Source: Ferrimonas aestuarii
GTDB lineage: Bacteria; Pseudomonadota; Gammaproteobacteria; Enterobacterales; Shewanellaceae
DNA: 64,000 nt
Direction: 5' to 3'
Assembly (NCBI RefSeq): GCF_005116665.1
Contig: NZ_SWCJ01000009.1
Coordinates: 88,180-152,179 of the forward strand
Below the pieces are notes generated by a model, which ran no database searches, was not told the origin of the DNA, and worked only from the letters and a program-made list of their open reading frames with translations. Made by a program: the position numbers and the translations under genes. The first letter of the stretch is position 1, and each line of letters starts with the position of its first letter. Of the stretch, positions 1-8,741 are shown piece after piece.

Positions 1-171
1 TTGATTCTCAGTGTTCATCAAAACCTCTGGGTAGACTGAGTAAAATTCAGTGAAATTATAGCCCTTGAGCCTGGTCTTAATATGCGAACCAGATCACACA
101 CTGATGGAGATGACGGTTAAAAGGTCGAACCAATTTGAGGGGCTTTCGGAAAGCAGCGGTGATAAAACTTA

Positions 172-672
172 TCAGGCAACCGCAGCGATTGCGGAGGATT
201 GAAGACGCTGAGCCGCTAACAGTTGCCCCAAAGGCCACGTTTTTGGAGGCTGCACGGACTTGGCTTTCTCAAAATCTGCAACATTCGGTGGGCAATTTTC
301 AAGGGCTTGCTGAACACCGTGTGGGTGACTGCCCTGATAGCTAAGTGCATCTGGCTTTAAGCAATGCTGCAAACGGCTTTGAACCAAATCGGACTTTTGA
401 AAGGCATCGGCAATCTTAACCGAGCGCTGGGGTTGCTGGTATTCCCCTAGCATTGGCTCTGGCTCAGGTAATTGAAACTGCTCACGCAGATCTTTTGATG
501 GTTTTTCATCCGGTTTTGGCAGTTGGAATTCACCATGCAGACGGACGTCTTGCGACAGCATGGCTAACATTAAGCCAAAGTCGCTACGTCTATCTGTTTG
601 AATGGCTTGACCAAGCGCATCGCCTAGTTGCCATTCATTGACCAAGATGGCCTGAGTCTGCATAGAAAACAT
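172..672 (-). CDS. Conserved hypothetical protein (possible VC2046/SO_2500 family)
   Basis: Encodes 166 residues with no signal peptide or membrane segment. The N-terminal third is compact (NEWQLGDALGQAIQ), the middle is rich in Pro, Gln and Glu, and the end is Ala-rich. The layout resembles small uncharacterised proteins shared by Vibrio and Shewanella (VC2046-type), but this is from memory and the function is unknown. Two in-frame ATGs lie four codons apart (672 and 663); no strong ribosome site separates them. It is divergent from the tRNA-Tyr operon that follows. Confidence 0.55.
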   Translation of the reverse strand: MFSMQTQAILVNEWQLGDALGQAIQTDRRSDFGLMLAMLSQDVRLHGEFQLPKPDEKPSKDLREQFQLPEPEPMLGEYQQPQRSVKIADAFQKSDLVQSRLQHCLKPDALSYQGSHPHGVQQALENCPPNVADFEKAKSVQPPKTWPLGQLLAAQRLQSSAIAAVA

Positions 673-743
673 CCAAAAATCGTTGATTCAATGACTTTAT
701 CGGCGCAAAGGCATAAAACTTTAGGAAAATTCTCAATTACTTC

Positions 744-780
744 TTTACAGGCTGCGAAGCTTTGATAGTATAGCCGCCGC
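744..780 (+). promoter_or_regulatory. Promoter of the tRNA-Tyr array
   Basis: A -35 element TTTACA (744-749), a 16-bp spacer and a -10 element TAGTAT (766-771) are followed by a GC-rich discriminator GCCGCCGC. That arrangement is typical of stringently controlled stable-RNA promoters. The leader then carries the inverted repeats AGTTGAGG/CCTCAACT (781-788 with 818-825) and CAATTC/GAATTG (827-842), likely processing hairpins. Confidence 0.6.
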
Positions 781-850
781 AGTTGAGGGACAGAGAGCAA
801 AACAAATTTGCGCAAGTCCTCAACTACAATTCGAAAGAATTGAACCCCGT

Positions 851-912
851 GGAGGGGTTCCCGAGTGGCCCCAAAAGGCATTGTGATCAGACTGGTCTGA
901 TTCCTTGGCCAC
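851..912 (+). repeat. Shortened tRNA-Tyr-derived hairpin unit 1
   Basis: Bases 851-870 are identical to the first 20 nt of the intact tRNA-Tyr genes in this array. After the D-arm the sequence changes to a long hairpin: GTGGCC (865-870) pairs with GGCCAC (907-912), and ATCAGAC pairs with GTCTGAT around a TG loop. The anticodon loop, variable arm, T-arm and 3' acceptor strand are absent, so it cannot be a working tRNA. It lies in the transcribed part of the operon. Confidence 0.75.
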
Positions 913-965
913 ACGAATATCGTGTTAGATAGAAGCACGCTAAACAATCTATTAGAGAATTCCGT

Positions 966-1050
<85 letters not shown>

Positions 1051-1131
1051 TCATTTCGCTAGGCTCATTAGAGTTAAGCAAGTAACGTGTTAGATAGAAG
1101 CACATAAAACAGCCTATCTAGAGAACTCCGT

Positions 1132-1192
1132 GGAGAGTTCTCGAGTGGCCCCAAAAGGCATTGTGATCAGACTGGTCTGATTCCTTGGCCAC
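1132..1192 (+). repeat. Shortened tRNA-Tyr-derived hairpin unit 2
   Basis: Same structure as the unit at 851-912: tRNA-Tyr 5' end, D-arm, then a fold-back hairpin closing GTGGCC with GGCCAC. The 5' end is slightly changed (GGAGAGTTCTCGAG), and the two changes keep a local TTCTCGAG-like symmetry. No anticodon or 3' half. Confidence 0.75.
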
Positions 1193-1246
1193 GCAACAAC
1201 CGTGTTAGATAGAAGCACACTAAATAATCTATCTAGAGAACTCCGT

Positions 1247-1307
1247 GGAGGGTTCTCAAGTGGCCCCCAAAGGCATTGTGATCAGACTGGTCTGATTCCT
1301 TGGCCAC
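1247..1307 (+). repeat. Shortened tRNA-Tyr-derived hairpin unit 3
   Basis: Third fold-back unit, exactly 115 bp downstream of unit 2. Its start is GGAGGGTTCTCAAG, so the D-stem is weakened, but the hairpin GTGGCC...ATCAGAC-TG-GTCTGAT...GGCCAC is unchanged. Conservation of the hairpin while the tRNA part drifts suggests the hairpin is the retained part, or that copying is recent. Confidence 0.75.
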
Positions 1308-1361
1308 TAAACTACCGTGTTAGATAGAAGCACACTAAATAATCTATCTAGAGAACTCCGT

Positions 1362-1446
<85 letters not shown>

Positions 1447-1525
1447 TCATTTCGCTAAGCTCATGAGAGTTAAGCCGAAACGTGTTAGATAGAAGCACAT
1501 TAAACAATCTATTAGAGAATTCCGT

Positions 1526-1610
<85 letters not shown>

Positions 1611-1617
1611 TCATCCT

Positions 1618-1646
1618 AAAAGCCAGCTCATTGAGCTGGCTTTTTT
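1618..1646 (+). terminator. Terminator of the tRNA-Tyr array
   Basis: Perfect stem GCCAGCTCA/TGAGCTGGC followed by six T. Confidence 0.9.
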
Positions 1647-1695
1647 GTCATCTGCTGTTCATACCATGGTTACCTAGACGTCACTTTGCTCATCT

Positions 1696-3426
1696 ATGCT
1701 GGGGCAAATTTGGGATAACTCTAAGATTTCACAGATGATACAGGTTGATACACTAGTCTCTCGTCACTTCCCTAACCTTCCAGCGCCAAAACTGGTAACC
1801 CCACTCCTCAAACGCTTAGTCAAAGAGCAGCAGTTTCACGATTTTGCGAAGCAGTATCCCGACTGTCGAGGGTTTGAGTTTGTCGATAAAGTTCTCGAAT
1901 TTTTAAACTTTGACTGCCGCCTTGAGGCCCATCAGCTCGCCCAAATTCCTGCTTCAGGACGAGTGGTGATCATCGCCAATCATCCTATTGGCTCTCTGGA
2001 TGGTTTGGGGCTATTGCAGCAAATTGGGCGGGTACGAAAAGATGTGCGTATCGTTGCCAATGTGGTTCTTAATGAACTCGAGCCTCTTACTCCGCTACTT
2101 TGTCCGGTTAACGTCTTTGAGCGAGCCGGCCGAAGCCAGTATCAATCCATTTGCCAGCATCTAGAGGACAACGGAGTGGTGATCTTCTTCCCCGCCGGTG
2201 AAGTTTCCAGACTTACGGCCAAGGGGGTAAAAGATGGAAGCTGGCGTAAGGGCTTTCTTCGGGCTGCCAAAGAGTGTCGAGCCCCGATCCTACCAATTCG
2301 AATCGAAGCAAAATGCTCCTGGTTGTTCTACGGGTTATCTAGCATTTACCGGCCCATAGGCACGGCAATGCTGGTTCAAGAGATGTTCAAGCTGCAGCAT
2401 AAATCACTGATTATGCACGTAGGGGATCTCATTCCTAACTCGGCGATAGAGGCCTTAGATAGCCCCATGTCTGAGCAACTAACACTGTTCAAACAGCATC
2501 TTTATCGGCTTGGTACTCCTGAGAAAGGCTTACTGCCAACACACACCGCTATCGCTGACGCAGAGTGCAAAGATCAAATTGAAGCGCAGTTGGCTCAGAG
2601 TCAGTTATTGGGGCACACCGCCGATGGCATGCAGATCTTTGTTTACCAGGGCGGCCGACAATCGCCGCTCATGCGAGAGCTTGGCCGATGCCGGGAGCTG
2701 GCATTTCGAGCCGTTGGCGAAGGTAGCGGTAATAGCCGAGATCTCGATGCTTTTGATGACCACTATTTTCAGCTAATTCTCTGGAACCCCAGTAAGCGGC
2801 AAATTGTGGGCGCCTATCGAATGGGCGATGCAGCAAAACCAAATAGCAAACTGTATAGCGCCACCTTGTTCCAATACTTACCGGGTATGACGCCCTATCT
2901 ACACCAAGGCCTAGAATTGGGGCGCAGTTTCGTTATGCCAGAATATTGGGGAAAGCGAGCGCTGGACTCACTTTGGCAAGGCATTGGTGCGTTTCTGGCA
3001 GCTAATCCCCAGTATCGTTACCTGTTTGGCGCAGTTTCTGTGTCTGCCCAGTTGCCTGTCGAAGCGAAAGATCTGCTTATCGGCTTTTATCAACGACACT
3101 TCTCACCACCCGCTAATGAACCACAAAAAGCCAATCATCGAACCCCATATCAAAGCCGACTGACGCCTTTACAGCTAGAGTCGATATTCTGCGGCGACTA
3201 CCAGTCCGATTTTAAAACGCTAAAACAACGATTAAAGCAGTTAGGAGTGACCGTTCCGACCCTCTATAAACAGTACGGCGAGCTGTGTGATAAAGGCGGC
3301 GTACAGTTTATCGACTTTGGCATTGATCCCGACTTTTCAGACTGCATTGACGGGCTCGTCCTTATCGACACTCACAAGCTTAAATTGAAACGCCGCCGGC
3401 GCTACATCAGCCCTTATGTACATTAG
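1696..3426 (+). CDS. olsF: Bifunctional acyltransferase, OlsF-like ornithine lipid synthase
   Basis: A 576-residue two-domain protein. The N-terminal half is a PlsC/OlsA-like O-acyltransferase with the catalytic block NHPIGSLDG (residues 95-103) and the second block FPAGEVSR (165-172). The C-terminal half, from about residue 300, is an OlsB-like GNAT N-acyltransferase with ELGRSFV near residue 410. In Serratia this fusion (OlsF) makes phosphorus-free ornithine lipids from ornithine, acylating first the amino group and then the hydroxyl. The family is known; the exact substrate here is inferred. No signal peptide is seen, in keeping with an inner-leaflet enzyme. It stands alone between a tRNA terminator and convergent dapE. 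A weak hairpin (3439-3468) lies between the two stop codons. Confidence 0.72.
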   Translation: MLGQIWDNSKISQMIQVDTLVSRHFPNLPAPKLVTPLLKRLVKEQQFHDFAKQYPDCRGFEFVDKVLEFLNFDCRLEAHQLAQIPASGRVVIIANHPIGSLDGLGLLQQIGRVRKDVRIVANVVLNELEPLTPLLCPVNVFERAGRSQYQSICQHLEDNGVVIFFPAGEVSRLTAKGVKDGSWRKGFLRAAKECRAPILPIRIEAKCSWLFYGLSSIYRPIGTAMLVQEMFKLQHKSLIMHVGDLIPNSAIEALDSPMSEQLTLFKQHLYRLGTPEKGLLPTHTAIADAECKDQIEAQLAQSQLLGHTADGMQIFVYQGGRQSPLMRELGRCRELAFRAVGEGSGNSRDLDAFDDHYFQLILWNPSKRQIVGAYRMGDAAKPNSKLYSATLFQYLPGMTPYLHQGLELGRSFVMPEYWGKRALDSLWQGIGAFLAANPQYRYLFGAVSVSAQLPVEAKDLLIGFYQRHFSPPANEPQKANHRTPYQSRLTPLQLESIFCGDYQSDFKTLKQRLKQLGVTVPTLYKQYGELCDKGGVQFIDFGIDPDFSDCIDGLVLIDTHKLKLKRRRRYISPYVH

Positions 3427-3438
3427 GGTTTTCTATTT

Positions 3439-3468
3439 GAGACGGCTTGAGAGCAACTATGCCGTCTC
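3439..3468. terminator. Convergent hairpin between olsF-like gene and dapE
   Basis: Stem GAGACGGC/GCCGTCTC with a 14-nt loop in the 46-bp gap between two converging genes. There is no strong T-run on either side, so termination is plausible but weak. Confidence 0.4.
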
Positions 3469-3472
3469 ACGC

Positions 3473-4606
3473 TCAAAGCTCCTTGAGTAGTTCAAAGTAA
3501 AGCTGCTGCAATCGGTACAGCTCTTTTGCCTCAACACACTCATTGGCTTGATGGATTGTGGCATTGGGCAAACCTAACTCCACCACTTGGGCGCCAGCTT
3601 TTGCGAAAAAACGACCATCAGAGCTGCCGCCCGCACTTGAAAGTAACGGAAAACGCCCGCTGACCTTAATCACCGCCTGCTCAACCGCTCTGATCAAACT
3701 GTTGCCACTGTGCTCATTGCAGTAATACGCCTGACAATCTCGTCCCCATTCAATCTGGTAATTCACTCCACTTTGGGCAATAACCGATTCAATCTTATTT
3801 GCCACCGTTTGCGCATTAAATCGATGGGAGTAGCGAACATTAAAACGCAGCGTCACACTGGATGCGGTAACGTTATCCAGCCAAGGAGAAGGCTCAATGC
3901 CGGTTATATGAAAGGCGGTTCCAGGTACGTCTTCGCAGCCTTGATCCCACTGTAAGCTCGCCAACTGATTACCTAGGGCGAGAGCTTGATGCAACAGGTT
4001 GTCGGCACTTCTCTGGTAGGCAACGTGACCCGCCTGCCCCCATAATTTGAGCTCTCCAGAGATGGCGCCTCGTCGCCCATTGCGGATGGTGTCGCCGCTG
4101 TGCAGTTTTGCTGTCGGCTCGCCCACCAACACCCAAGGCGGCAATTTCTGCCACAGGGCCAGATAATTGACGATGGAGCTCGAGCCAAACTCCGCTTCCC
4201 CCTCTTCATCGCTGGTCAGCAGCACCATCACCCCTTCTGGCACTTTGGGCAATTGCTCCAGCGCCGTGATAAAGGCGGCGATGGCTCCTTTCATATCAGC
4301 GATGCCACGGCCATATAAACGCCCGCCTTGTTCGGTCAATTGGAACGGCGAGAATTGCCAATGCTCTCCGGCAGGCACCACATCCGTATGCCCGGAAAAC
4401 CCCAGTTTCGGCTTCCCAGGCATGTAAGCCACAAGGTTACTGACCCCATGATGGCAAAGGTGCTCAATGGTAAACCCCATGGCTTTCAACCGAGCTGCAA
4501 TATAGCGCTGGCACCCAGCATCATCTGGCGTTACTGATTGACGCTGAATCAAGTTGGAGGCGCACTCAAATAGCGAGTCCGACTTGGTAAAAAGAGCCTG
4601 CTGCAT
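3473..4606 (-). CDS. dapE: Succinyl-diaminopimelate desuccinylase
   Basis: A 377-residue M20 family zinc peptidase, the usual length for DapE. It hydrolyses N-succinyl-LL-2,6-diaminopimelate in lysine and peptidoglycan precursor synthesis. Visible motifs: GHTDVVP with metal ligand His73, YGRGIADMKG with bridging Asp104, the catalytic pair in TSDEEGE (134-135), the SSAGGSSDGRF substrate region and a C-terminal IHQANE metal-ligand motif. In many relatives dapE sits next to a DUF-type small gene; here a DUF3820 gene follows upstream on the same strand, 230 bp away. Confidence 0.95.
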   Translation of the reverse strand: MQQALFTKSDSLFECASNLIQRQSVTPDDAGCQRYIAARLKAMGFTIEHLCHHGVSNLVAYMPGKPKLGFSGHTDVVPAGEHWQFSPFQLTEQGGRLYGRGIADMKGAIAAFITALEQLPKVPEGVMVLLTSDEEGEAEFGSSSIVNYLALWQKLPPWVLVGEPTAKLHSGDTIRNGRRGAISGELKLWGQAGHVAYQRSADNLLHQALALGNQLASLQWDQGCEDVPGTAFHITGIEPSPWLDNVTASSVTLRFNVRYSHRFNAQTVANKIESVIAQSGVNYQIEWGRDCQAYYCNEHSGNSLIRAVEQAVIKVSGRFPLLSSAGGSSDGRFFAKAGAQVVELGLPNATIHQANECVEAKELYRLQQLYFELLKEL

Positions 4607-4836
4607 TATCTGTCTCTGGTCGCTTTTTAGGGGGCAGCATCGCCTGCAGCAGTTACAACTTTATGACGGAATGAAGGCAAGCCCGCAGAGTTCTATGCAG
4701 CGACCTGTCACAAGCTAACCCTTTGCCATCATTGACAAGGCGAGAAATTACGGCCGCTTGAGTGAAGGGGATTTATGAATGGTCGAAACTGAATCATTGA
4801 TGGAAGCAGAACCGTGTTTATCAACAACCGCGTGAC

Positions 4837-5064
4837 TCAATAGCCACTGTCGTCAGGCTGTTTCAAGGGATTTAGGAGGTAGCCTAAGCCGTTGTGCTTA
4901 ATCTCCAGCAGCTGTGCCAACTTCTCCCCCAGCGCACCTTTAGGCCAGCCCTTATTTTGCATCCAGACCAGATAGGCGATAGGCAGCTCTGCCATGATTA
5001 CGCCTTGATACTTGCCAAAGGGCATACGCTCAGTGGCTAATTCTCTTAACACTTGGGATTGCAT
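4837..5064 (-). CDS. DUF3820 family small protein
   Basis: 75 residues with the DUF3820 pattern: RMPFGKYQG near the N-terminus, [15 protein letters not shown] in the middle and a C-terminal helix ending in a conserved basic and Pro-containing tail. No enzyme activity is established for the family. It is divergent from queC; the start codon lies 151 bp upstream of the queC start. Confidence 0.8.
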   Translation of the reverse strand: MQSQVLRELATERMPFGKYQGVIMAELPIAYLVWMQNKGWPKGALGEKLAQLLEIKHNGLGYLLNPLKQPDDSGY

Positions 5065-5104
5065 TGGTTACCATGCCCACCTAAAACAAAACGGGAATGA
5101 TAAA

Positions 5105-5152
5105 GAGGTTACGGCCTCGGGTAAACCACGCAGTTGCGGCTTTCGCCACAAC
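5105..5152 (+). promoter_or_regulatory. Two small hairpins in the queC leader
   Basis: GAGG/CCTC (5105-5118) and GTTGCGGC-TTTC-GCCACAAC (5133-5152, one mismatch) lie 60-110 bp ahead of the queC start. They do not match the preQ1 riboswitch pattern I know, so a regulatory role is only a possibility. Confidence 0.25.
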
Positions 5153-5215
5153 CCACAACCAGAATCTCCCGTGGAACACACACTCATCCTATTTGATGAA
5201 AACCGGAGTATTGGC

Positions 5216-5917
5216 ATGACAAAAGCCAAAGGCACCGCCGTTGTTGTATTTAGCGGCGGTCAAGATTCCACTACCTGTTTAGTTCAGGCTTTAGAGCAAT
5301 TTGAGCAGGTGCACGCCATCACTTTCGACTATGGTCAGCGCCACGTCAAAGAGATTGAAATCGCTCAAGCGCTTACCAAAAAGCTGGGCGTAACGCACAA
5401 GGTGATGGACGTTAGCTTATTGAATGAGCTCGCCATCTCCTCCCTAACCCGTGATGACATTGAAGTAGACGGCACTCTTTCTGAAAAGGGCGTACCGAAC
5501 ACCTTTGTGCCAGGGCGAAACATCTTGTTCCTCACCCTAGCGGGGATCTATGCCTATCAAGTAGGTGCCAGCACTGTCATCACCGGCGTTTGCGAAACCG
5601 ACTATTCCGGTTATCCAGACTGCCGTAACGACTTCGTTAAAGCGCTAGAGAAAGCGCTGGTTTTAGGTATGGACCGAGAGCTAACGCTGTCCACGCCGCT
5701 AATGTGGCTGGATAAGGCGGAGACTTGGGCGTTAGCTGATCACTACAACGCTCTAGAGCTGGTTCGAGACCACACCCTGACCTGTTACAACGGCATTCAA
5801 GGGTTTGGTTGTGGCGAATGCCCAGCCTGTGAACTGCGCAGTCGTGGTTTAGAAAACTACTTGAACGACCGAGACGCCATTTTGGCGACCACTCGTGAGA
5901 AAGCTCAGCTTGGCTAA
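5216..5917 (+). CDS. queC: 7-cyano-7-deazaguanine synthase
   Basis: Makes preQ0 from 7-carboxy-7-deazaguanine using ATP and ammonia, in the queuosine tRNA-modification pathway. The chosen ATG has a GGAG ribosome site (5205-5208) and yields 233 residues, matching the usual length; an upstream in-frame start at 5012 would add an unrelated 68 residues. The ATP pyrophosphatase loop FSGGQDSTT is near residue 14, and the zinc site is seen in [12 protein letters not shown] near the C-terminus. The rhombosortase gene begins inside its last 23 bases, suggesting translational coupling. Confidence 0.95.
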   Translation: MTKAKGTAVVVFSGGQDSTTCLVQALEQFEQVHAITFDYGQRHVKEIEIAQALTKKLGVTHKVMDVSLLNELAISSLTRDDIEVDGTLSEKGVPNTFVPGRNILFLTLAGIYAYQVGASTVITGVCETDYSGYPDCRNDFVKALEKALVLGMDRELTLSTPLMWLDKAETWALADHYNALELVRDHTLTCYNGIQGFGCGECPACELRSRGLENYLNDRDAILATTREKAQLG

Positions 5918-6512
5918 CAGCAAATGGGGATGGCCAAATAGGGATCAGCTGGCCATTCCGCTGACATTTAGCCTGATCATGGTTGCGCTCTACCTGCTGC
6001 CAGAGCTGCAAAGCACATTAATATGGTCTCGAGAGGGCATGTCGCAACAGGAGTATTGGCGACTTATCAGTGGTCACTTCCTTCACAGCAACGGCTACCA
6101 CCTACTGATGAACCTAGGGGGCGTTTGGCTGATGTTGGGGCTATTTCAGCCCTATTTCCACACCAAAAAGCTGCTGCTATTTAGCCTTGGGTGCTTACTG
6201 CTAATTAGCATAGGTATCTATCTTTGGGTTCCCGCCACTTACTACTACGTAGGACTCAGCGCCCTGCTTCACAGCTGGTTTACCTATGGCGCAGTGAAAG
6301 AGTGGCAAACGGGCCAGAAAATGGGCTTGTTGATGCTAATTGGCGTGATTGCAAAAGTGGCTTGGGAAAACACCATGGGCGCCAGTACCGAACTGGCGAG
6401 TCTTATAGATGCCAACGTGGCGGTTGAGGCTCACCTTTTGGGAGTCATCTCGGCTTTACTGCTGCTACTGCCAAGTACCATGAAAGCCAAGTTCAAACGA
6501 AGTTCTGCTTAA
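5895..6512 (+). CDS. rrtA: Rhombosortase-type intramembrane serine protease
   Basis: 205 residues with about six membrane helices. The rhomboid signature HLLMN (69-73) follows GHFLHSNGY. The serine nucleophile is in [11 protein letters not shown] (Ser122) and the partner His180 in VEAHLLGV. Short length and this serine-motif form fit rhombosortases, which process proteins with a C-terminal GlyGly-CTERM tail after type II secretion. No protein in this window has such a tail, so its substrates must lie elsewhere. A general bacterial rhomboid is the alternative. Confidence 0.75.
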   Translation: MRKLSLANSKWGWPNRDQLAIPLTFSLIMVALYLLPELQSTLIWSREGMSQQEYWRLISGHFLHSNGYHLLMNLGGVWLMLGLFQPYFHTKKLLLFSLGCLLLISIGIYLWVPATYYYVGLSALLHSWFTYGAVKEWQTGQKMGLLMLIGVIAKVAWENTMGASTELASLIDANVAVEAHLLGVISALLLLLPSTMKAKFKRSSA

Positions 6513-6570
6513 CACTCCGCTTGAAGTTCGATTTAAAATGAGAGGGGCTGCCATGGGGTGGTGGCTCTCC

Positions 6571-7248
6571 TTACCTCAAGTCTGAACGCACCACCACGGT
6601 GGTCCCTATCCAATCATGCAGCGCCCTGGCTTTGTTTGAGCACGCCGCCGTAATTGGGTTAGCGATCGTCCACCCTGCGCTCAGCAAACCAAGAATAAGA
6701 TTGCTGGTAAAAATCGGGTCGGTTAAGTCCCATACCTTGTGATTGTCGATGTCCATGAAAAGGAACATCAGTAAACTAGACACACTGAAAAACAGGAATA
6801 CCGATTCTCGAAGCAGTGACTGCCATAAACTGATTTTGGCCTCACTAACGACATCAACCACTTGAACCCTGAAAAGCCATTTCCCCAGAGTTTTCCCCAG
6901 CACGCCATGCATCAAGACAAAATAGATTGAAGACTCAATCCCAGCCCAAGCCATCAACAGTTTATTTCCCCAATCAAACTCGATTCCTAACGCCAGAGCT
7001 TGAAGATTAAATAACCCTACAAGTAGCAGATAATCTACGAATAATGCCCCTAAGCGCCGCCAAAGGGTCTGATACTTTTGCTCGTTGTAGGCCTCAACCT
7101 TAGCCACTTTCAACGACTCAGGAGTATGAATACTGAGAAGATGCACTATCTCTCGATACTGTTCGGGGTTGGAGTCTTTATCAATCTTGTTTTTAGCATC
7201 AATAAGCTCGTCGTAGGTATAACTATAAAAATCAGGCACTTGATTCAT
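6571..7248 (-). CDS. RDD family membrane protein
   Basis: 225 residues from the ATG at 7248, which has an AGGAG site 8 nt upstream; an earlier in-frame ATG at 7296 lacks one. The N-terminal 65 residues are soluble and charged. An RDD domain follows, starting at RRLGALFVDYLLL, with GKTLGKWLFRVQVVD and two or three further membrane segments. Roles of RDD proteins vary (ion transport, sporulation or envelope functions); none can be assigned here. Convergent with the rhombosortase. Confidence 0.8.
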   Translation of the reverse strand: MNQVPDFYSYTYDELIDAKNKIDKDSNPEQYREIVHLLSIHTPESLKVAKVEAYNEQKYQTLWRRLGALFVDYLLLVGLFNLQALALGIEFDWGNKLLMAWAGIESSIYFVLMHGVLGKTLGKWLFRVQVVDVVSEAKISLWQSLLRESVFLFFSVSSLLMFLFMDIDNHKVWDLTDPIFTSNLILGLLSAGWTIANPITAACSNKARALHDWIGTTVVVRSDLR

Positions 7249-7296
7249 AAATAAACGGCTCCTTGTCGCCTTTTCCAACCTCAACACCGATACCAA

Positions 7297-7625
7297 CTAA
7301 CATCAAAGCGAACACCTTTCTAAGCGCCTTCATCTGCAGGCCTTTATCAAGCGTGGCGCATCACCCTAAACCTTAACGCTGATGGTTAACCCAGCTAACA
7401 CATGCCTTTCGCACTTTAATTCAGCTGACTCCTTTACAGCACGAAAAAACACATTCAATTGTTCCGATTAACGGCGATAATCAAACCCCTGCACTTTGGG
7501 TAAAATAATGTTCAAAATCAATATCATGCACTCAAATCAATTATTGATTCTGCCCTACCGATTTGCAACAAAACCTGTTTACCTAAAGGGGCGACAAACT
7601 CGAACTCAACACCTAATCACGAATA
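7297..7625. other. Intergenic stretch without a recognisable gene
   Basis: Between the RDD gene and the tRNA-Asn-derived repeats. No open frame with a ribosome site and no repeat was recognised; a 75-residue frame running into the tRNA repeats (7496-7723) is unlikely to be real. Confidence 0.5.
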
Positions 7626-7713
7626 TGGTATCTGATACTGGACTTACACCCGCAACATATGCCGGTTTTAATACAGCCAGGCCACCGTTCTTCCGACGAC
7701 GACAATTAAGGAA
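7626..7713 (-). pseudogene. Decayed tRNA-Asn copy 2
   Basis: Distal copy, 134 bp from decayed copy 1. It keeps the TGG (CCA on the minus strand) at 7626, the D-arm block and a T-arm remnant, but the 3' acceptor strand is now GTATCAGATAC, which no longer pairs with the 5' side. Confidence 0.65.
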
Positions 7714-7724
7714 GCTGAAATGAC

Positions 7725-7753
7725 AAAAGCCCGCATCAAAGATGCGGGCTTTC
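7725..7753 (-). terminator. Terminator after decayed tRNA-Asn copy 1
   Basis: Same GCCCGCATC/GATGCGGGC stem as at 7860-7886, with T-run in the minus direction. Duplicated with the tRNA copy. Confidence 0.75.
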
Positions 7754-7759
7754 TGGAAG

Positions 7760-7847
7760 TGGCTCCCCCTGCTGAACTTACACCCGCGACATATGCCGGT
7801 TTTAATACAGCCAGGCCACCGTTCTACCGACGACGACAATTAAGGAA
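7760..7847 (-). pseudogene. Decayed tRNA-Asn copy 1
   Basis: The 3' end AGGGGGAGCCA and the D-arm block TCGGTAGAACGGTGG are intact, but the anticodon arm is replaced by a segment 10 nt longer that forms GCCtGG/CCGGC, the T-loop has lost its TTCAA core (GTGTAAG), and the 5' acceptor strand no longer pairs. It cannot decode Asn codons as read. Confidence 0.75.
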
Positions 7848-7859
7848 ACTGAAATGACA

Positions 7860-7886
7860 AAAGCCCGCATCAAAGATGCGGGCTTT
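7860..7886 (-). terminator. Terminator after tRNA-Asn
   Basis: Stem AAAGCCCGCATC/GATGCGGGCTTT around a 3-nt loop, followed by TTTTG on the minus strand. Confidence 0.85.
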
Positions 7887-7893
7887 CTGAAGG

Positions 7894-7969
7894 TGGCTCC
7901 CCCTGCTGGACTTGAACCAGCGACATATGGATTAACAGTCCACCGTTCTACCGACTGAACTAAGGGGGA
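7894..7969 (-). tRNA. tRNA-Asn (GTT)
   Basis: 76 nt with encoded CCA. Acceptor TCCCCCT pairs with AGGGGGA, D-arm GTTCAGTCGGTAGAAC, anticodon loop CTGTTAA (GTT) and T-arm CTGGTTCAAGTCCAG. It is the first and only intact unit of a three-unit repeat read on the minus strand. Confidence 0.97.
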
Positions 7970-8058
7970 ATCGAATTTTGTAAGCTTTACTCTCTAAGCT
8001 TTACTCTCAATACAAATCCAACAGATTCAACAACCTGCTTCGCTTGAGAACGGTGCGC

Positions 8059-8087
8059 ATATTAATCAGGGCAAAACGCACTGTCAA
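8059..8087 (-). promoter_or_regulatory. Promoter of tRNA-Asn
   Basis: On the minus strand: perfect TTGACA (8082-8087), 17-bp spacer, TAATAT (8059-8064), then a GC-rich discriminator GCGCACC. A near-consensus stable-RNA promoter. Confidence 0.9.
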
Positions 8088-8099
8088 CCGTCCTACTGA

Positions 8100-8741
8100 A
8101 TTTTATTAAAAGAAAGGTGCGACTCAGCTGAACGACAGAGTTCACCACAAACGAACATAGCCAAAAAATAACCCAATTGATTTAATTGCTTACAAATAGA
8201 ACTAATCCATTTGCTTTGTTCTCAATGGCACATAATCGTCTTGAACTAGTGCATTTTTCTGCAAGCGACTGGTTAAATCCTCCTAAGCTGGCGTATAGGT
8301 AAGTTAAACCTTATTCAATCTAAGTCTATGTCTTATATAAGAGTCTGCCGAATCAATGGAAATTACTCTACAATATGGGGATTACCGCGTAAGTGATGAA
8401 TTTGTAAAAAACACAGCTTGGGGTATTGACATCCCCCTAGCTCGCGCCCTGATTGGCCTTACAAGTTTTATCCACTGTTTTTGTGGATAACTGTGTTAAT
8501 TAAGATGTGTTAGCTCGCTACAATGCCCGTAATGACGGGGTTTGCTTTGCTTATCCACGACATCAGCACAATAATCGATGCTATTGTAAATCAATCAGTT
8601 AGCGTTATTATTTCATTACAGACTCATTAGAGCTAAATCACATAACTTGATTAAGTTGATGAATTAATGTTCTGTGCATTATTTCCCACATAACGTGCTA
8701 AACATGCCCAATTTGAAAGATTTACCACTATAGGAGGCCGA
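8100..8741. other. Long AT-rich region upstream of the MATE gene
   Basis: About 640 bp without a supportable gene. A possible promoter for the MATE-uvrB pair is TTAATT, 17 bp, TACAAT ending near 8521. A short palindrome CTTATATAAG lies near 8333. No LexA-type CTGT-N8-ACAG box was found by eye. Confidence 0.35.

Noticed and set aside
5105..5152. preQ1 riboswitch ahead of queC
   Set aside because: Hairpins are present, but the known preQ1-I core pattern is not.
7496..7723. 75-residue open frame running into tRNA-Asn copies
   Set aside because: It overlaps decayed tRNA sequence and a terminator, with no supporting start site.
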